In this document: piece after piece, positions 45,351 through 60,547 of the stretch | How the letters are laid out: the number at the start of each line of letters is the position of its first letter | How positions within the stretch are numbered: position 1 is the first letter of the stretch | Assembly: GCA_032358255.1 (NCBI GenBank) | Contig: JAULBX010013872.1 | Location: 1 to 64,000, forward strand | From: Heterotrichella gracilis | Lineage: Eukaryota > Sar > Xanthophyceae > Tribonematales > Xanthonemataceae | Length of the DNA: 64,000 bases | Reading direction: 5' to 3' | Translations under genes and position numbers: made by a program | Notes under the pieces: generated by a model | Databases searched by the model: none | The model's input: the letters and a program-made list of their open reading frames with translations, nothing else | Told to the model about the DNA's origin: nothing

Positions 45351-47915
45351 ATGGCAGAGCAAGAAGAGGTAGCAACCTGGGGGTTAAGTGCAGTCTGTGC
45401 CAGTTTGGGATCGGCGCTTGGGATCAGTCCACAGGCAGTCAGTTCCACCCTAGCGTAAGTACTGGTCCCCGCTGTAATCGAAGCCTTTTGGGCTCAGGCC
45501 TCTGCGAATTGATAAGCACGTGCATTCATATACATCCTGAGTGCTGGATACAACGCCACTGGCTGACACACACTTGTTGCATGCGCTGCACCCTCCTTGC
45601 CCCTGGGCACGAGACACGAACCACAGGAGCCTGTTCCTTCTGCAGGTTGATCGGGGTTAGTTTAGCCGCACTGATAGCCATTCCCATCATCAGAAGAAAC
45701 TACAAGAAGCCAGGTGGGTCCTTGGCCGCACATTGAGCCACATTTGCTCGACCTTGTACAGCTGAGCTGTCGCTCACCACCCTGTCAGCTTGCCACAGAC
45801 ACCACCTGCTGAACTTTGAGCCACCTCACTGCTGAGAATACACGCTTCCAGTTGCACTTCTGTTGACTAGCACCTGTGCCGGACAGATGATGCAACCAAG
45901 GCGATCAGAATTGTTGTTCTTATCGTGTGCTACAGTCTTTGCAGCAGCATGCTCCTGCTGCTCAACAAGGTGCGCAGGCCCCTGTGATGCGGTGCCGGCA
46001 GGCAAGATCTGGCTGCTGCTCACCTCTGCCTTCCCTACCTTTCAACCAGAATCTGTGCTCCGTACCTTTGTGTTGTGGGTAGCCTTGAGCCAGCTGGTGC
46101 CCCTTGTGCCCACACTCGCTGTTGCAGCCCCCACAGGTCGCTGTGCCAACAAACCACAACACCGTGCCTTGCAGATTGCGGTTGTGGACATCCCTGCGCC
46201 CTCCGTCATCCTGTGCTGCCAGATGCTCACCTCAGCGGTGTTTGTCAAGGTGCTGGCTGCAGGCGGGGTGGTGGAGTGTGAGGAGATCCAGCTGGACAAG
46301 GCAAAGAAGTTTGCAGCTATTGTCATAGGCTTCATGGGCGTGCTGTACTCAAGCGTCAAGGCGCTGCAGGTAGGGAGGGGCGCGCACTGGCCATGCATGC
46401 AAGTTGACGCATCGCCTTGCTGCACATCGTTCAGCCTGCTCTGCCTGCCTGTCTGTGGGACTGGGTTCACCTTGGGGGCAGCGGGCACACAGTGGAAGCA
46501 CCGCACCCTCCTGCAGCTGGGCATGCGCTTGACCCCTGCCCACGCCTCATGCCCCACCCTCTGCCCCCCGCAGTACACGCCTGTGGAGACGGTCATCTGC
46601 TTCCGGACCTCCACCACCATCGTCATTGCTGTCATCGAGTTCATGTACCTGGGAAGGGACCTGCCCAACACGCGGTCATGGGCCTCGCTGTTTGGTGCGT
46701 GCAACTAGCAGAGCATATACCCAGCAGGACTTGCCATCTTGCAGCTGCATTGGCTGCTTGGTCTACTAGCCTAGCAACCCGTTGCAGGCTGCCACCGCTG
46801 TGAGGCACCACATTGCAAGGGCCTTGCCAACAGTGTGCCTTGAAGCCTGTTGCAGCACATTTTATGTCTCATTAAGAGGGCGCATCCTGCACCCTGCCCC
46901 ACGTGACACCCCCATGTCCCCCACAGGCGTGCTGTGCGGTGCCATCGCCTACGTGCGCTACGACGTGTTCTTCAACCTGCTGGCCTACTTCTGGATCGGC
47001 ATCTGGTACTTCTGGGCTGTGTTTGAGATGATCATGGTGAAGAAGGTGTGCGACACAGTGCCCATGTCAAGCTGGACAAGGACGTACTACCAGGTGAGGG
47101 CGGGAGACAAGGGAGATGCGGAGAGGGGGACATGAAGATCCATGCATGTTTCATTGCAGTTGGCAGGCATGCACTGCACATGCACATGCCTTGTAGGTCA
47201 AGTACCATTTGCAAGATTCCCAGTACCAAATTTGTGGACAATGCCCACACACGCTGAAATGATACATCCTTCCTTCTCTCAGAACCTCCTGGCCGTCCCC
47301 CTGGCCATCGTCCTGGCGTTGACCTCTGGAGAAATGGCCTACCTCACCACTGCCGTGTTCCCTGCGCGTGGCATGTGGGCGGTGCTGCTGTCCTGCATAG
47401 CTGGCCTAGGCATGAGCTACTTCTCATTCGCCCTGCGGGCAGCCATCAGCGCAACATCCTTCTCGGTCATCGGCAACATCTGCAAGGTCCTCACGGTGAC
47501 GGTCAACCGGGTGATGTGGGACCAGCACGCAAACATGCAGGTGCGGACAGGGGTGCACAGATGGGGGAGGGGGGTTGCGCCAACTCTGTTGCTCACGTAG
47601 CTGCCACACCTCCATGGGAAGCTTCTTACGTGTCATTGCATCAGTGCTGGCCCATATCTGGTCAAAGCTTATCATGTCAAACAAAGCCATTTGCTTTGGC
47701 CATATGCACAGGGCATGCATTTACCTCCTTGGCCGCATGTGCATATTGCCCCCCAGTGCTGCAGCTGCTTCCCCCCTTGCTTGCAGGGCACCACCGCCCT
47801 GTTTGTGTGCCTGGCTATGGGTGCGCTGTACAAGCAGGCCCCCATGCGCGTGAAGGCGCTGCCAGTCACCTATGACGAGGAGAAGGAGCCACTCAAGGGG
47901 GGCCTCAAGGTATAG
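45351..47915 (+). CDS. Nucleotide-sugar transporter of the SLC35/DMT superfamily
   Basis: Eight exons join in phase from ATG 45351 to TAG 47913-47915, giving about 400 residues. The first two encode a hydrophilic lead and a membrane helix (LIGVSLAALIAIPIIRR). The transporter body follows: RIVVLIVCYSLCSSMLLLLN; PSVILCCQMLTSAVFVKVLA; AIVIGFMGVLYSSVKALQY with TPVETVICFRTSTTIVIAVI; VLCGAIAYVRYDVFFNLLAY; the YYQNLLAVPLAIVLAL motif; and the last helices FSVIGNICKVLTVTVNRVMW and ALFVCLAMGALYKQ. YYxNLLxxP and the late SFSVxGxxxKxLT segment are typical of the GDP-mannose/UDP-sugar (GONST-UGNT-like) branch. It should import a nucleotide sugar into the Golgi in exchange for a nucleotide monophosphate. 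The GALNK motif of true GDP-mannose carriers is not present, so the substrate is undecided. It could feed Golgi transferases such as the GT64 enzymes; that link is inference. Confidence 0.85.
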
Positions 47916-49095
47916 TGGGATGCCAGGGGACATACACCCGCGCACATCCACAGCTGTGTCCACAGGAGCACACCGGTGGTGTGGCAGCTTGGGGGAGAAG
48001 GCCTGGGTATGAGGCGTAGCAGCCATGCGGGGCGCTGTCCCCACTTTTTCCTTCCACATGACCCTTGACGCCAGTGCAGCCTGCTGGCAGCCACATGCAG
48101 CGTGTGGCATGTGCAAAGACATGAGCGGTCACATGGTTTTTGTCAAGGGTATGACCACTGCTGGGTAGTTGAGGCCTCCGGTAGGGGGCCGGGGCGGGCA
48201 ATGTTACCTCAGTTGAACTATGTTTCGTTAACAGTTGGTAGAAGAAAGGGAACACACAACATGTTACAGCATACAGCCCCTGATTGCTGTTAGATCAGCC
48301 TTAGAATAAATTCTGTGATGTTGCAATTACAGTTGATATGCATATAAAAAATTATGAGGTTTAATGAGCCAACGAGGTGTTGGATCGATTAATATTTAAT
48401 TACCAATTATGTCTTCGCGATTTAAATTGCAATTGCCATATGCAGCTCCATGATAGCAGTGAGTGCTCAGCAGGGCCCAAGCTTTGATCCGCTGCCAGTG
48501 GCGAGCAGCTGAGTCAGCAGCAAATTGCATTCAATATTGCCCGGCAAATTAAATTTGAATGGCGTTGCCACAATCATTATGGCACAGACATGTGCATTTG
48601 CGCTCTGAGTTCAAAGCTGTTGGCTGGGCCCACGCGGCAGCAATTTGCCAAATCATTTGAGCAACTTGAGTCAAGTTGAGCCATTGATGCCACCCAATTG
48701 CGTCAGAACACTGTACAGTGCTGACTGCTTGCTGCTGCAGCACTAGGTGCGACAGGCATGCATGCCATGGCATTGCCATGTAGGCCCAATTGGGTCACCG
48801 GTGCGGCATGCAGCAAGCACATTTAATGGCAATTAGCAGATGGCGATGACCCCAGAGCTGCGCCGGGTGCGTTTGGTGGAAAATAAACCAGGGAAAGCAC
48901 AAAGGCCCAGGTCTCCTCTACGAGTCGACCTGTCCCTGAACGGCGTCCCGGCACCCCCGGCCTAATCAGCTATCCTTAGTCATGCTGACTAGTACATGTC
49001 AAGACTGCGCAAGATTGCGCAAGCTGCCCTTGCCTGCTCTCTGATGGTGCCTGGCGCTTCCACTCCCTTCCCACTCTTCCATCCTGGTAGTAACA
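47916..49095. other. Convergent intergenic region
   Basis: About 1.2 kb between the 3' ends of the sugar transporter and class III ADH. An AT-rich segment lies at about 48290-48440. A 41-codon frame at 48840-48965 is too short to support. No gene is recognised. Confidence 0.5.
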
Positions 49096-52098
<3,003 letters not shown>

Positions 52099-52631
52099 TG
52101 TGTTAACAGGTGACGCGAAAGTGAAGAGGGTCCCTGTGGAGCGGGAAGAGCAGGCAGGGGGCTATGGTGGTGGTGGGTGTGCCTGATCCAAACCCTGTAT
52201 GCACGACGAGTCGATCTCGGTGTGTATCGTTCTTGGCACAGAACAGCCCGCAGTATACACGAGTAATAAGCAGAGTGCGATGCCTACAAGTGCACTGCAC
52301 AATAACAGCATTAGGGTTACCTGCGGTTGAACATATCAGCGCGACGCACCTCCCGCGCAAATGTTCCACCCTCCCAGGGCATTTGTTTCGAAATTGAATG
52401 GACCCCTGATAATAGGTATTATCTACCCTTGGCTGCCAGATGGGCTTTTTACATCCCCGTTACGCACGGGACTGCCAGGACATCTCGCACAATGTCGGTA
52501 CACGACCGGCGATATATGGCCCTTGCTGCAGTTTACGTGACTGACGCATCGTCCCAAAGTTCGTTCTCCCCAGCTTGATCTAGGCACCTACACAACGTTC
52601 AGTACTGGCACAAGCTACGTGACAGTAGCGT
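52099..52631. promoter_or_regulatory. Shared divergent promoter region of the formaldehyde-detoxification pair
   Basis: Only 533 bases separate the outermost ATG codons of class III ADH and S-formylglutathione hydrolase. Within it, GATAATAGGTATTATC (52408-52423) is an inverted repeat with arms GATAATA/TATTATC, a candidate operator. A GATATATGG element at about 52511 is TATA-like for the rightward gene, and an ATTAGGGTTA near 52310 resembles a telo-box for the leftward gene. That both genes share control is inferred from geometry and pathway. Confidence 0.5.
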
Positions 52632-55600
52632 ATGCGTGTTCTTATTAACAGTGGCCAACGAAGTCTTCCTCTCGATGTTATTTCTCTACGCATGCATGCA
52701 TATGCCTGCCCCCTAGCCACTCCTGCCAACGGGAAGCTCCGCCTCCCGTGCAACCGCCACACGTCCCACCGCCAGATGCTCCGTGCCGCAGTCTGCCGCG
52801 CCCAGCTACTGCGCCCTCACCCGCGCCACGCGCCCTGCTTCCAGCCCCACCACCCACCACCCGCTCGCCCCCTGCGCCTGGTGATCCAGCGCACCATGGC
52901 AACCGCCACTGACAAAGCCGGCGTGAAGGAGCTGAGGGCCAACAAGGTGCGCAGGTCGCTGCATGGGCGATGGCCGCGCGGCCCTCCTGGTTGCCGAACC
53001 CACCAACCTCATCACACATGCCCGCAAGGAGCACATGCACAGAGCCTGCTACCCACCAGCACCTCCCTCAGTCAGTTTTGTGAGGTTATAAACTACATAC
53101 TCTTCAAGGAATATCCCAAGCCCTGTCCTTCCTCCAGCACCTTCACTCGTCGCCTTGCGCCCCACGCGCACCCACTACCCGCACACCTCCCTTGCCCCCC
53201 AGATGTTTGGCGGTGTGAACCGGCGCTACGAGCACTACAGCGAGGTCCTGTCCTGCCCCATGGTGTTCACTGTGTTCTACCCCCCTGGCGCCACCCCTGA
53301 CGCACCCGCGCCACTGGTGTACTACCTGTCCGGCCTCACCTGCAATGACGAAAACTTCATCACAAAGGTAGGCTGGGGTGGTGGGCACTGGTGGTTGATG
53401 TGGAGGTGGTGTGGGTATTGTGTAGGTTGGGGACAAGTGGCGAGTGTGCTTGACAAGGGCCAGTGGCGGAACAACCGGTGTGCAGGAGTTCCAACTGGTA
53501 TCAAGAAACACAACCGCTGACCTTGCGTGTTGTGCCAGTAAAACATCCTGCCTGTCCCGTTCGAGAAGCGGAAGTGCAATTAAAACCCATTCGTGCACTT
53601 ATCAAGAAACACGGAGCTCGCTGCCCTGTGTGACGTGGCTGCTGCCCTCCCCCACCCCTTCAGGCCTGTGCCCAGCGCCGCGCCGCCCAGCTAGGTGTGG
53701 CCCTGGTGGCACCAGACACATCACCAAGGGGGCATAATGTGGAGGGGGAGGCAGACTCGTGGGACTTTGGGTGGGTTCGGAGGCGGCAAGGGGCTGGGAG
53801 TCAACACTGGCGGAACAGTGTGTGTCCAACATATTGAAGTGTGCTTTGATCCGCTGCCTATGTGGCCAAGCATGTGCAACGTGTTTGACCTGGTATTGCA
53901 ACCGCAGTTACATATTGTTCAAAACTAGGGTTTCTCATAGAGTGAAAAGAATACACCGGACACCTGCTAATGCTGTCTCATTGTGGTGGACCCTGCTGTA
54001 CCGTGAATGGGCTTCATGGGCTGTTTACTACGTGGCCGCTGTACCACCCTGCCTGTGATGCTACATTGCATGAGGGAAGTTGGCCACGATGCACCACACA
54101 CATCCGGCACTTTGGTTCACGGTGCACCCATGGCCACCATAGTACGGGATTGGTGGTGGTGTTTGCATTAGTGTTCCAATCCCTGGTGGCCACTTGCACA
54201 GCCTCCTGACTGCCACCCGCTGCTCATTTTAAGTGCTGCATGGGGTGGGTGTGCACATGCAACAGGCTGTATGCACACCCCTTACCAGCACTGCATGGGC
54301 CCCTCACCCCTGCCCCTGTCCTGTTCCCTGCGCAGCGTTGGCGCTGGTTTCTACCTGAACGCCACCGTGCCCAAGTGGTCTCACTGGCGCATGTACGACT
54401 ACATCACGGAGGAGCTGCCACAGCTGCTGGCCAATAACATGCCACTGCTGGACACAGCAAATGTATGGGCACTGGGAGGGCTGACTGCCAGTTGCTGCAT
54501 TGTGTTGTGCTGCTGTGGCTGATAGCATCCTGCCTAGGTGCACGCGCGATTGTGTGCAGCAGGCGGTGCGGGTATGGCCAGTACCCGGGCGATGCAGTGC
54601 AGGCAGCATGAAGGTTCCAGCATTATGTCATGTTGTGGCGCCAGCTGGCTTTAGGCTGCTGTTTTGCTTGCTCCGCAATGTCCCTGATCATATTTTCCCT
54701 TCATACCCCCAGGCAGCCATCACCGGCCACAGCATGGGTGGCCATGGTGCCATCACCATTGGCCTCAAGAACCCACACAAGTACAAGGCCATCTCGGCCT
54801 TCTCCCCTATTGTCAACCCAATGAGCGTCCCCTGGGGACAGAAAGGTGCGGTGCGCAGGGCAAGGCCCAGGGCACGCAGCCCATTGCTGTGCATGTGCTT
54901 GGGCAGTGTGTTGACAGGGAGACAGCAATTCGGTGCATGTACTTACTGGTGCTAATTAGTCATTGTATCAGAGCTGTATGTGTATAGGAAGGAGTATTGC
55001 TAGGCTCCCCCACGGTCTGTTAGTGGTTGCACCTGGGTTTAGGTTTGTGCACACCACATTATGTATTATTCCCGCAAACCCCTTCCACCACACACCCACA
55101 CACCGCCCACACACCCTTTTGTTTTGTGAACCATCCCCGCACTGCCCTTGTGCATGCAACACCTCCCCAACTGTGTGCCTCCTCCACCCATCCGTTCCCC
55201 TCCTCCCAGCTTTCAGCGGGTACCTGGGCGACGACCATGAGTCGTGGAAGCAGTACGATGCGTGTGAGCTGGCCAAGGCCTACTCCGGCCCCGAGCGCCA
55301 CATCCTCATTGACGTGGGCACAGCAGATGATTTCCTAGAGAAGCAGCTCACACCGGAGGTAGGGAGAAGGGGGGAATTGGGGCAGCAAAGTCGCAGGTTT
55401 GGGTTGAAAAGTGGTAGCGCGTATGATTTCACGACTGATGCAGTTTGTGGGCAATAGAAGTACCAGTTTGTGGCAATAGAAGTACCAGTTTGTGGGCAAT
55501 AGAAGTAGAGGTATGGTGCGCACTAGGTGGGCGCTGTGTAGCATGTAGTGGTGAGCACTGCTGGCGCATGCTGCCTGAAGGGGACCACTACTGCCAGCAA

Positions 55601-56001
55601 TGCGCCCTGCCCAGCATGCATGTGCATGTGTGTGTATTATTTCTGCTGCCCACAACCTGCTCCACCCACCCAGTTGCATGCCTCCCTGCAGGCTTTTGAG
55701 CAGGCTGTGGAGGGAAGCAGCGCGCTCAAGACCACTGTCAGGTTGCAGGTGGGGCGCCTGTGCAGATGTGCAGAGTCGTGACTGTATTGTTGGCGCACCA
55801 TGCTTGCTTATGAATGCCATCTGTGTGCACCCTCTGCACCGGTTTCCGCAGGCAACACTGGCAGTCACACCAGGATGTCCTCCCCTTCCAATCTTAACCT
55901 CTGTCCCTCCCCTTCAGCCTGGCTACGACCACTCCTACTACTTCATCGCCTCATTCATGGAGGACCACCTGGACCACCTGGCGCAGGCGCTCAAGGGGTG
56001 A
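52632..56001 (+). CDS. SFGH: S-formylglutathione hydrolase (esterase D family) with N-terminal extension
   Basis: This serine hydrolase splits S-formylglutathione into formate and glutathione, the step after class III ADH. Exons: 5' exon to about 52946; 53203-53367 ([33 protein letters not shown]); 53664-53770 ([18 protein letters not shown]); 54336-54463 ([25 protein letters not shown]); 54713-54845 ([13 protein letters not shown] with the catalytic Ser); 55208-55357 ([29 protein letters not shown] with the catalytic Asp); about 55692-55748; and 55918-56001 ([20 protein letters not shown] with the catalytic His). All junctions are in phase. The known enzyme begins near the third in-frame ATG (52896, [17 protein letters not shown]). 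Upstream ATGs at 52776 ([20 protein letters not shown]) and 52632 would add an Arg-rich presequence of 40 or 88 residues. Dual targeting by alternative starts is inferred. Confidence 0.97.
55441..55508. repeat. 22-23 bp tandem repeat, three copies
   Basis: CAGTTTGTGGGCAATAGAAG plus TAC is repeated three times, the middle copy lacking one G, in the intron of S-formylglutathione hydrolase after the exon ending LTPE. Confidence 0.9.
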
Positions 56002-56150
56002 ACAGGGGGGGATTGGGAGGGCAAGCACTCTTAACAGCATGTCACAAGGGTAGGCAGCAAAACACTGCTTTTCCCTACTGGGAGGGGCGGTCACCCTTCC
56101 TAGGGCGGGGGCCCCACACATATGGAGGAGACAGCACGCATGCAGGTGAT

Positions 56151-56210
56151 GCAGGCTCGGCCCGGGGGGTCATGACAGCATGCATGCAGGCTCGGCCCGG
56201 GGGGTCATGA
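56151..56210. repeat. 25-bp direct repeat, period 35
   Basis: GCAGGCTCGGCCCGGGGGGT plus CATGA occurs at 56151-56175 and again at 56186-56210 with an intervening CAGCATGCAT-like spacer. Confidence 0.95.
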
Positions 56211-57883
56211 GCTCCAGCAGACCTGGCTGGGCTCGCCGCGCACACACCACAGCCGCTTGTGGTGTTGGGCAATGCTTGTGGCGTGGACAGTTACTGTGGC
56301 AGAAAATTGCACAGTAGCGCCCCCTGCTGTGGTGCCCCAATTGGGTTGTGGGGATTGGCGCTGCAGGTTTGTTGAACAGTCATGTGTAGGCCATGGCCCA
56401 CGGGGTGGCCCACAGGACCACTGTATTCATGAACGTTGAACCACTTGTGCGAATGGCCCATGGGCCCCTTCCCAATGCCTTCCCGCACCGCTTAAGGCTG
56501 CCACAGTGGATGCATGGCAATGTTTGGCGGTTTCGTGGGTACCACGTGGTGAACGTAGACAAATCACTGCTCATTGACTTCTCAGACTTTCAATGCCTGC
56601 TCAGGCAGGGATCCCCGACAGCATTTTTTAAATCCTTTTTGCAATGTTTGCGATCCCACGAATAATCCCTCGCCATCGCACCAGGGGTCGCAGTCCCTGG
56701 GACGGAGGCACGACGGTACAGCGAGGTCGTCATGATGACGTTTGATGTGTGAACAACATATCACACGCAGACTGTACCAACCAGACGCATGTGAACAACA
56801 GCACCAGTCACTCACAGTTGCACATATCTCGTCCATACTTGTCTGGGCCATAGGCTCCTCTGTGACCTGTCTACACAGTGCGCTCGGCTTGTAACGTAGC
56901 TTGCTCCGGAGCTTGGCCCCAATTCACGTGTGCGCCGCGCATCACGTGGAACCTCACTTCTTGGCCGGGTAAGGAACAGACGGTCCCCTTGTCACTTGTT
57001 GCTGGGTGTTTGGCGTGCTTTAGGCTTTGTTCGCTTTGTTGCAAGCAGCTTTGTGGGTGCAAGGCAGATCAATACGCACGCAGGCCCGTTGGTAGGTGCC
57101 AAAAGGTTAACCTACGGGTGTCTACTATCCACTGAGGTGTGCCACCTTGTTGCACACGTGGGGCCGTCGTCGGAGTGCCAACCCATTGGAAGTACGGGGC
57201 GTCTTTTCCCACTTTTCAGCTTTTATCCCGCCTTACTGGTCCGTGTGCATCGCCTTTCGCGTTCGTCTCTGTCAGGCGCCCAGGTGTACACGTGTCAGAG
57301 GCTTCAAGCCTGGCGAGCCGTGTGTACTGCTATCTCCTTCCAACATGCACTTGTTGTGAACGTGACATGGTTTTAACCGTTTACCTGGTTGCTCGACGCT
57401 GCTCCGGCACCGGTGATACTATATGCTCGTGATCACCTCGCTGGTCCATTGCACATGCATGTGAATCGCCCACATCCGTTGCAAGCTGTCAGTACCTGCC
57501 AGCCGAAGTTCTGACAAGTCAATACTCTTTTCCCTCCTGTTTCCACCAGACTTACAGCGTTGGGCCATGTTTTTGTGAAATAATCCGCACCGTGTTACCT
57601 CGACCTTGTGTCTGAGTTGACCATTTCTTCCGGCAACCTTTTCGTTTCAGGTCACGTGTCCAACACGCGTCCATCACGCTGCCCTTCTTCAAGTTGACTG
57701 TCAAGTGGACACTGCTATGCATACCTGCATCACCGCCGTCATCTAGTTGCTGCTGTGGGCCAAGCCCTTGGGCGAGGTGTACTGATAAGGAACAATTGTA
57801 CTTGCAAGTCACCAGATAGTTCCAGGGTATGCACTGCAACCATGGTAGCAAACCAAACTGAGCCGCCGATTGATGCCACCAAG

Positions 57884-57892
57884 TATATATAT
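57884..57892 (+). promoter_or_regulatory. Candidate TATA box of AMT1
   Basis: TATATATAT lies about 295 bases upstream of the AMT1 start codon and is the clearest TATA element in the region. It would imply a leader of about 265 bases. Confidence 0.4.
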
Positions 57893-58184
57893 GCGGTTGG
57901 CGCTTGAGCATATGCTGTTACTGTCGTTGTAAATAGTGCGTGTGACGTGCTGTGCCCGCATTGGCTATTCGTGGCTAGGCTATGCTGTAGCTGGCCATTT
58001 GTTTGCCCTTACTGTCTTGTCTGTCGTTCATCTCCACACTTTCCCTCTGTAACACTGTGAGCACTGTCTTGCCACTGCCTTGCCACTCATGTCCCACTGC
58101 TGATCCCCCTGCCCCTTCCCCCGCCCCCCTATTACAGGTCCCATTGCTGATCCCCTGCCGGGCGCCCCTTGAAATCCCCACACC

Positions 58185-60547
58185 ATGGCGGCGGAGGAGC
58201 TTACCCTCGCGGGGCTGGAGGAGCGCATCACTGTCATACAAACCAACCTGAACATTGGCTACACGCTGCTGTCAGGTTTCCTGGTGTTCTTCATGCAATG
58301 TACGTGCCCACGCGAACTCGCTGCCCTCCCCTGCCTGCCTGAAGGCGCCTGCGTGCCTGCTATCGCTTTGCTTTGCCAGGCGCCTGCAGCACTAGGCTTT
58401 GTGCCATGCCATGCCGCTCACCTTTGGATGCTTTGGAGCCCCTGCACCCGGTCAGCTGCACCTTGGCCACACCAGCTGTTGCAAAGTGCGTGCCCAGGAG
58501 TAGCATTTAGGCACCCAGCTCTCCTCCCCCTGCAGGCGGTTTTGCCATGCTGTGCGCCGGCTCCGTGCGTGCAAAGAACGCCAAGAACATCATCCTGCTC
58601 AACCTGATGGACGCCTGCTTTGGCGCCATCGCCTGGTACCTGCTGGGCTATGCGTTTGCTTTTGGCGTGCCCCAGGAGGTGCTGGACGGAGGGAACGCAC
58701 CCGGACATCTCAAGTTCATCGGCTCCGCCAACTTTGCCATGAACAACATGCCCAGCAACTCCGCCTACTACTTTTGGTACTTCCAGTTCACCTTTGCAGC
58801 AACAGCCGCAACCATCGTCAGGTGAGCACGCGCACAGCACTAAGCCACTATGAATATATTTTTGTTATATATATCACCTTGCTGCTGCTGATGGAGTGAT
58901 AGTCTTTTACATGCACTTCAGCAATACACCCAGATTAGCAGTCAGTCTTGCACATGCAGCACCCAGCAATGGCATGTGACTTTCTCTCCGAGCCACACCA
59001 CCCTCTTCCCTGCCTCATCATACCCTCCCGGCTCCTTGCAGTGGCGCCGTTGCTGAGCGCACCAAATTTGTGTGCTACGTGGCCTACGAGGTCATCCTGG
59101 TGTCGTTTGTGTACCCATGCGTCGCCCACTGGCAGTGGTCCGCCTTTGGCTACGCCTCCAACATCCAGGCACAGGACGACTACTTCCTGGGTGCTGGCTT
59201 CTGGGACTTTGCTGGTGATGGCCCCGTGCACATGGTGGGGGGGGTGGCCTCACTGGCCGCCGCCCTGGTCATCGGCCCCCGCCTGGGCAGGTTTGACTCC
59301 AACGGTCAGCCAGTTGACATGCCCGGCCACAACGCCTCCCTCACGCTGCTTGGGGTCTTCCTGCTGTGGTTTGGATGGTTGGGCTTCAACCCAGGCTCGC
59401 TCAACCTGCTGGTCCTGGGCACCACCAGCTACGGCAACGTGGTTGCGCGCATCGCCATCAACACCACCCTGTCTGCGGCTGCCGGCACCATCTCCGTGCT
59501 GTTCATCACCCTGGCACACGGCTACATCACCACAGGCACAGTGCTGTGGGACCTGCTCATGGCGGGCAACGGCGCTCTGGCGGGCCTGGTGGCCATCACC
59601 GGCCCCTGCGCCTTTGTGCGCACATGGTCAGCCATCATCATCGGGCTCATCTCAGGACCAATCTACTACGCGGCATCCAAGTTCATCCTGCACACCATCA
59701 AGGTGATGAAGACAAATTGGACATCAGTGCAACATGTCACATCTCGCCGCACGCCCCATGCCGGTGTTTCGTTTCTTGTATTTTACTTCATCCCCATGAC
59801 CAACTTCCGCTTCCACCTGACTTTTGTCTCCATCTCCTGTAGGTGGACGACCCCGTGGACGCCATTGCCGTGCACATGTTCTGCGGCATATGGGGCAACA
59901 TTGCAACAGGCCTGTTTGCCGACTGTAACTATGCCCTGGAGATCTCTACGTCACTGGGCAAAGCATCTCAGCCAGGGATATGTGGTGTGTTCATGGGAGG
60001 CAATGGGAAGATGCTGGCCGCGCAGATTGTGCAGGTGCGCAGTAGTCTGAGTGGTGCATGTTCATCGGTTGCTTTCGCTGTATGTATTATGGACCAGTGA
60101 AAGCGCCATGGCATGCTCACCACTGGTTCACCTAGTGCCCCCCCCCGCACACATTCCCACCAACTATGTGCACATTATTGCGCCACACCCAGCAGTCTTG
60201 CAAGACCACCATGTCCGCCTCCTTATTCATTCTGACATCACCTCCCTCCCCGTCAGGTCCTGATCATCTGTGGCTGGGTGTTTGGCATCGTGTACCCCTA
60301 CTTCCTGCTGCTCAAGCTGCTCAACATGGCCCGCGTGTCGCCTGAGGTGGAGGCAGCCGGGCTGGATGTGTCGCACCACGGTGGCTCAGCCTACCCCGGC
60401 CAGAAGGAGGTTGGTGATGGCGGCCTGAGGCCCTTTGAGGTCAACGCCCTGGTGGCAGCGGAGGTGGACAAGAAGATTGCGGCACTGAGAGCGGAGCTCA
60501 GCGGCAACGGCGCGGCAGCTCCAGCGGCAGCTGCAGCCAAGGTGTAA
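58185..60547 (+). CDS. AMT1: Ammonium transporter, AMT1 subfamily
   Basis: AMT1 proteins form trimers in the plasma membrane (or plastid envelope) and import ammonium. Five exons join in phase (58185-58299, 58535-58821, 59041-59702, 59843-60033, 60257-60547), about 500 residues. Landmarks: LEERITVIQTNLNIGYTLL; CGFAMLCAGSVRAKNAKNII; YYFWYFQFTFAATAATIVSG AVAERTKF; WDFAGDGPVHMVGGVASLAA with the first pore His; LLGVFLLWFGWLGFNPGS; AINTTLSAAAGTISVLF; and DDPVDAIAVHMFCGIWGNIA with the second pore His. The cytosolic tail carries GLDVSHHGGSAYPG, the counterpart of the plant GMDLTRHGG regulatory segment. There Ser replaces the Thr whose phosphorylation closes plant AMT1 trimers. The tail ends in a charged helix and an Ala/Pro-rich stretch. 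Nitrogen-responsive expression is expected from family knowledge, not seen. Confidence 0.98.

Larger units (their letters stand above)
56002..58184. other. Intergenic region upstream of AMT1
   Basis: About 2.2 kb between two plus-strand genes. It holds a 25-bp direct duplication (56151-56210) just after S-formylglutathione hydrolase and a TATA-like run (57884-57892). The frames at 56900-57430 have no family match and overlap on all strands. No gene is recognised. Confidence 0.5.

Noticed and set aside
48840-48965. 41-codon plus-strand ORF (MAMTPELRRVRLVENKPGKA...)
   Set aside because: Short, no family match, no neighbouring exon, and lies in a convergent intergenic region.
56900-57440. Several overlapping plus-strand frames of 60-148 codons
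   Set aside because: They overlap each other in different frames, have Cys/Arg-rich random composition and no family match.
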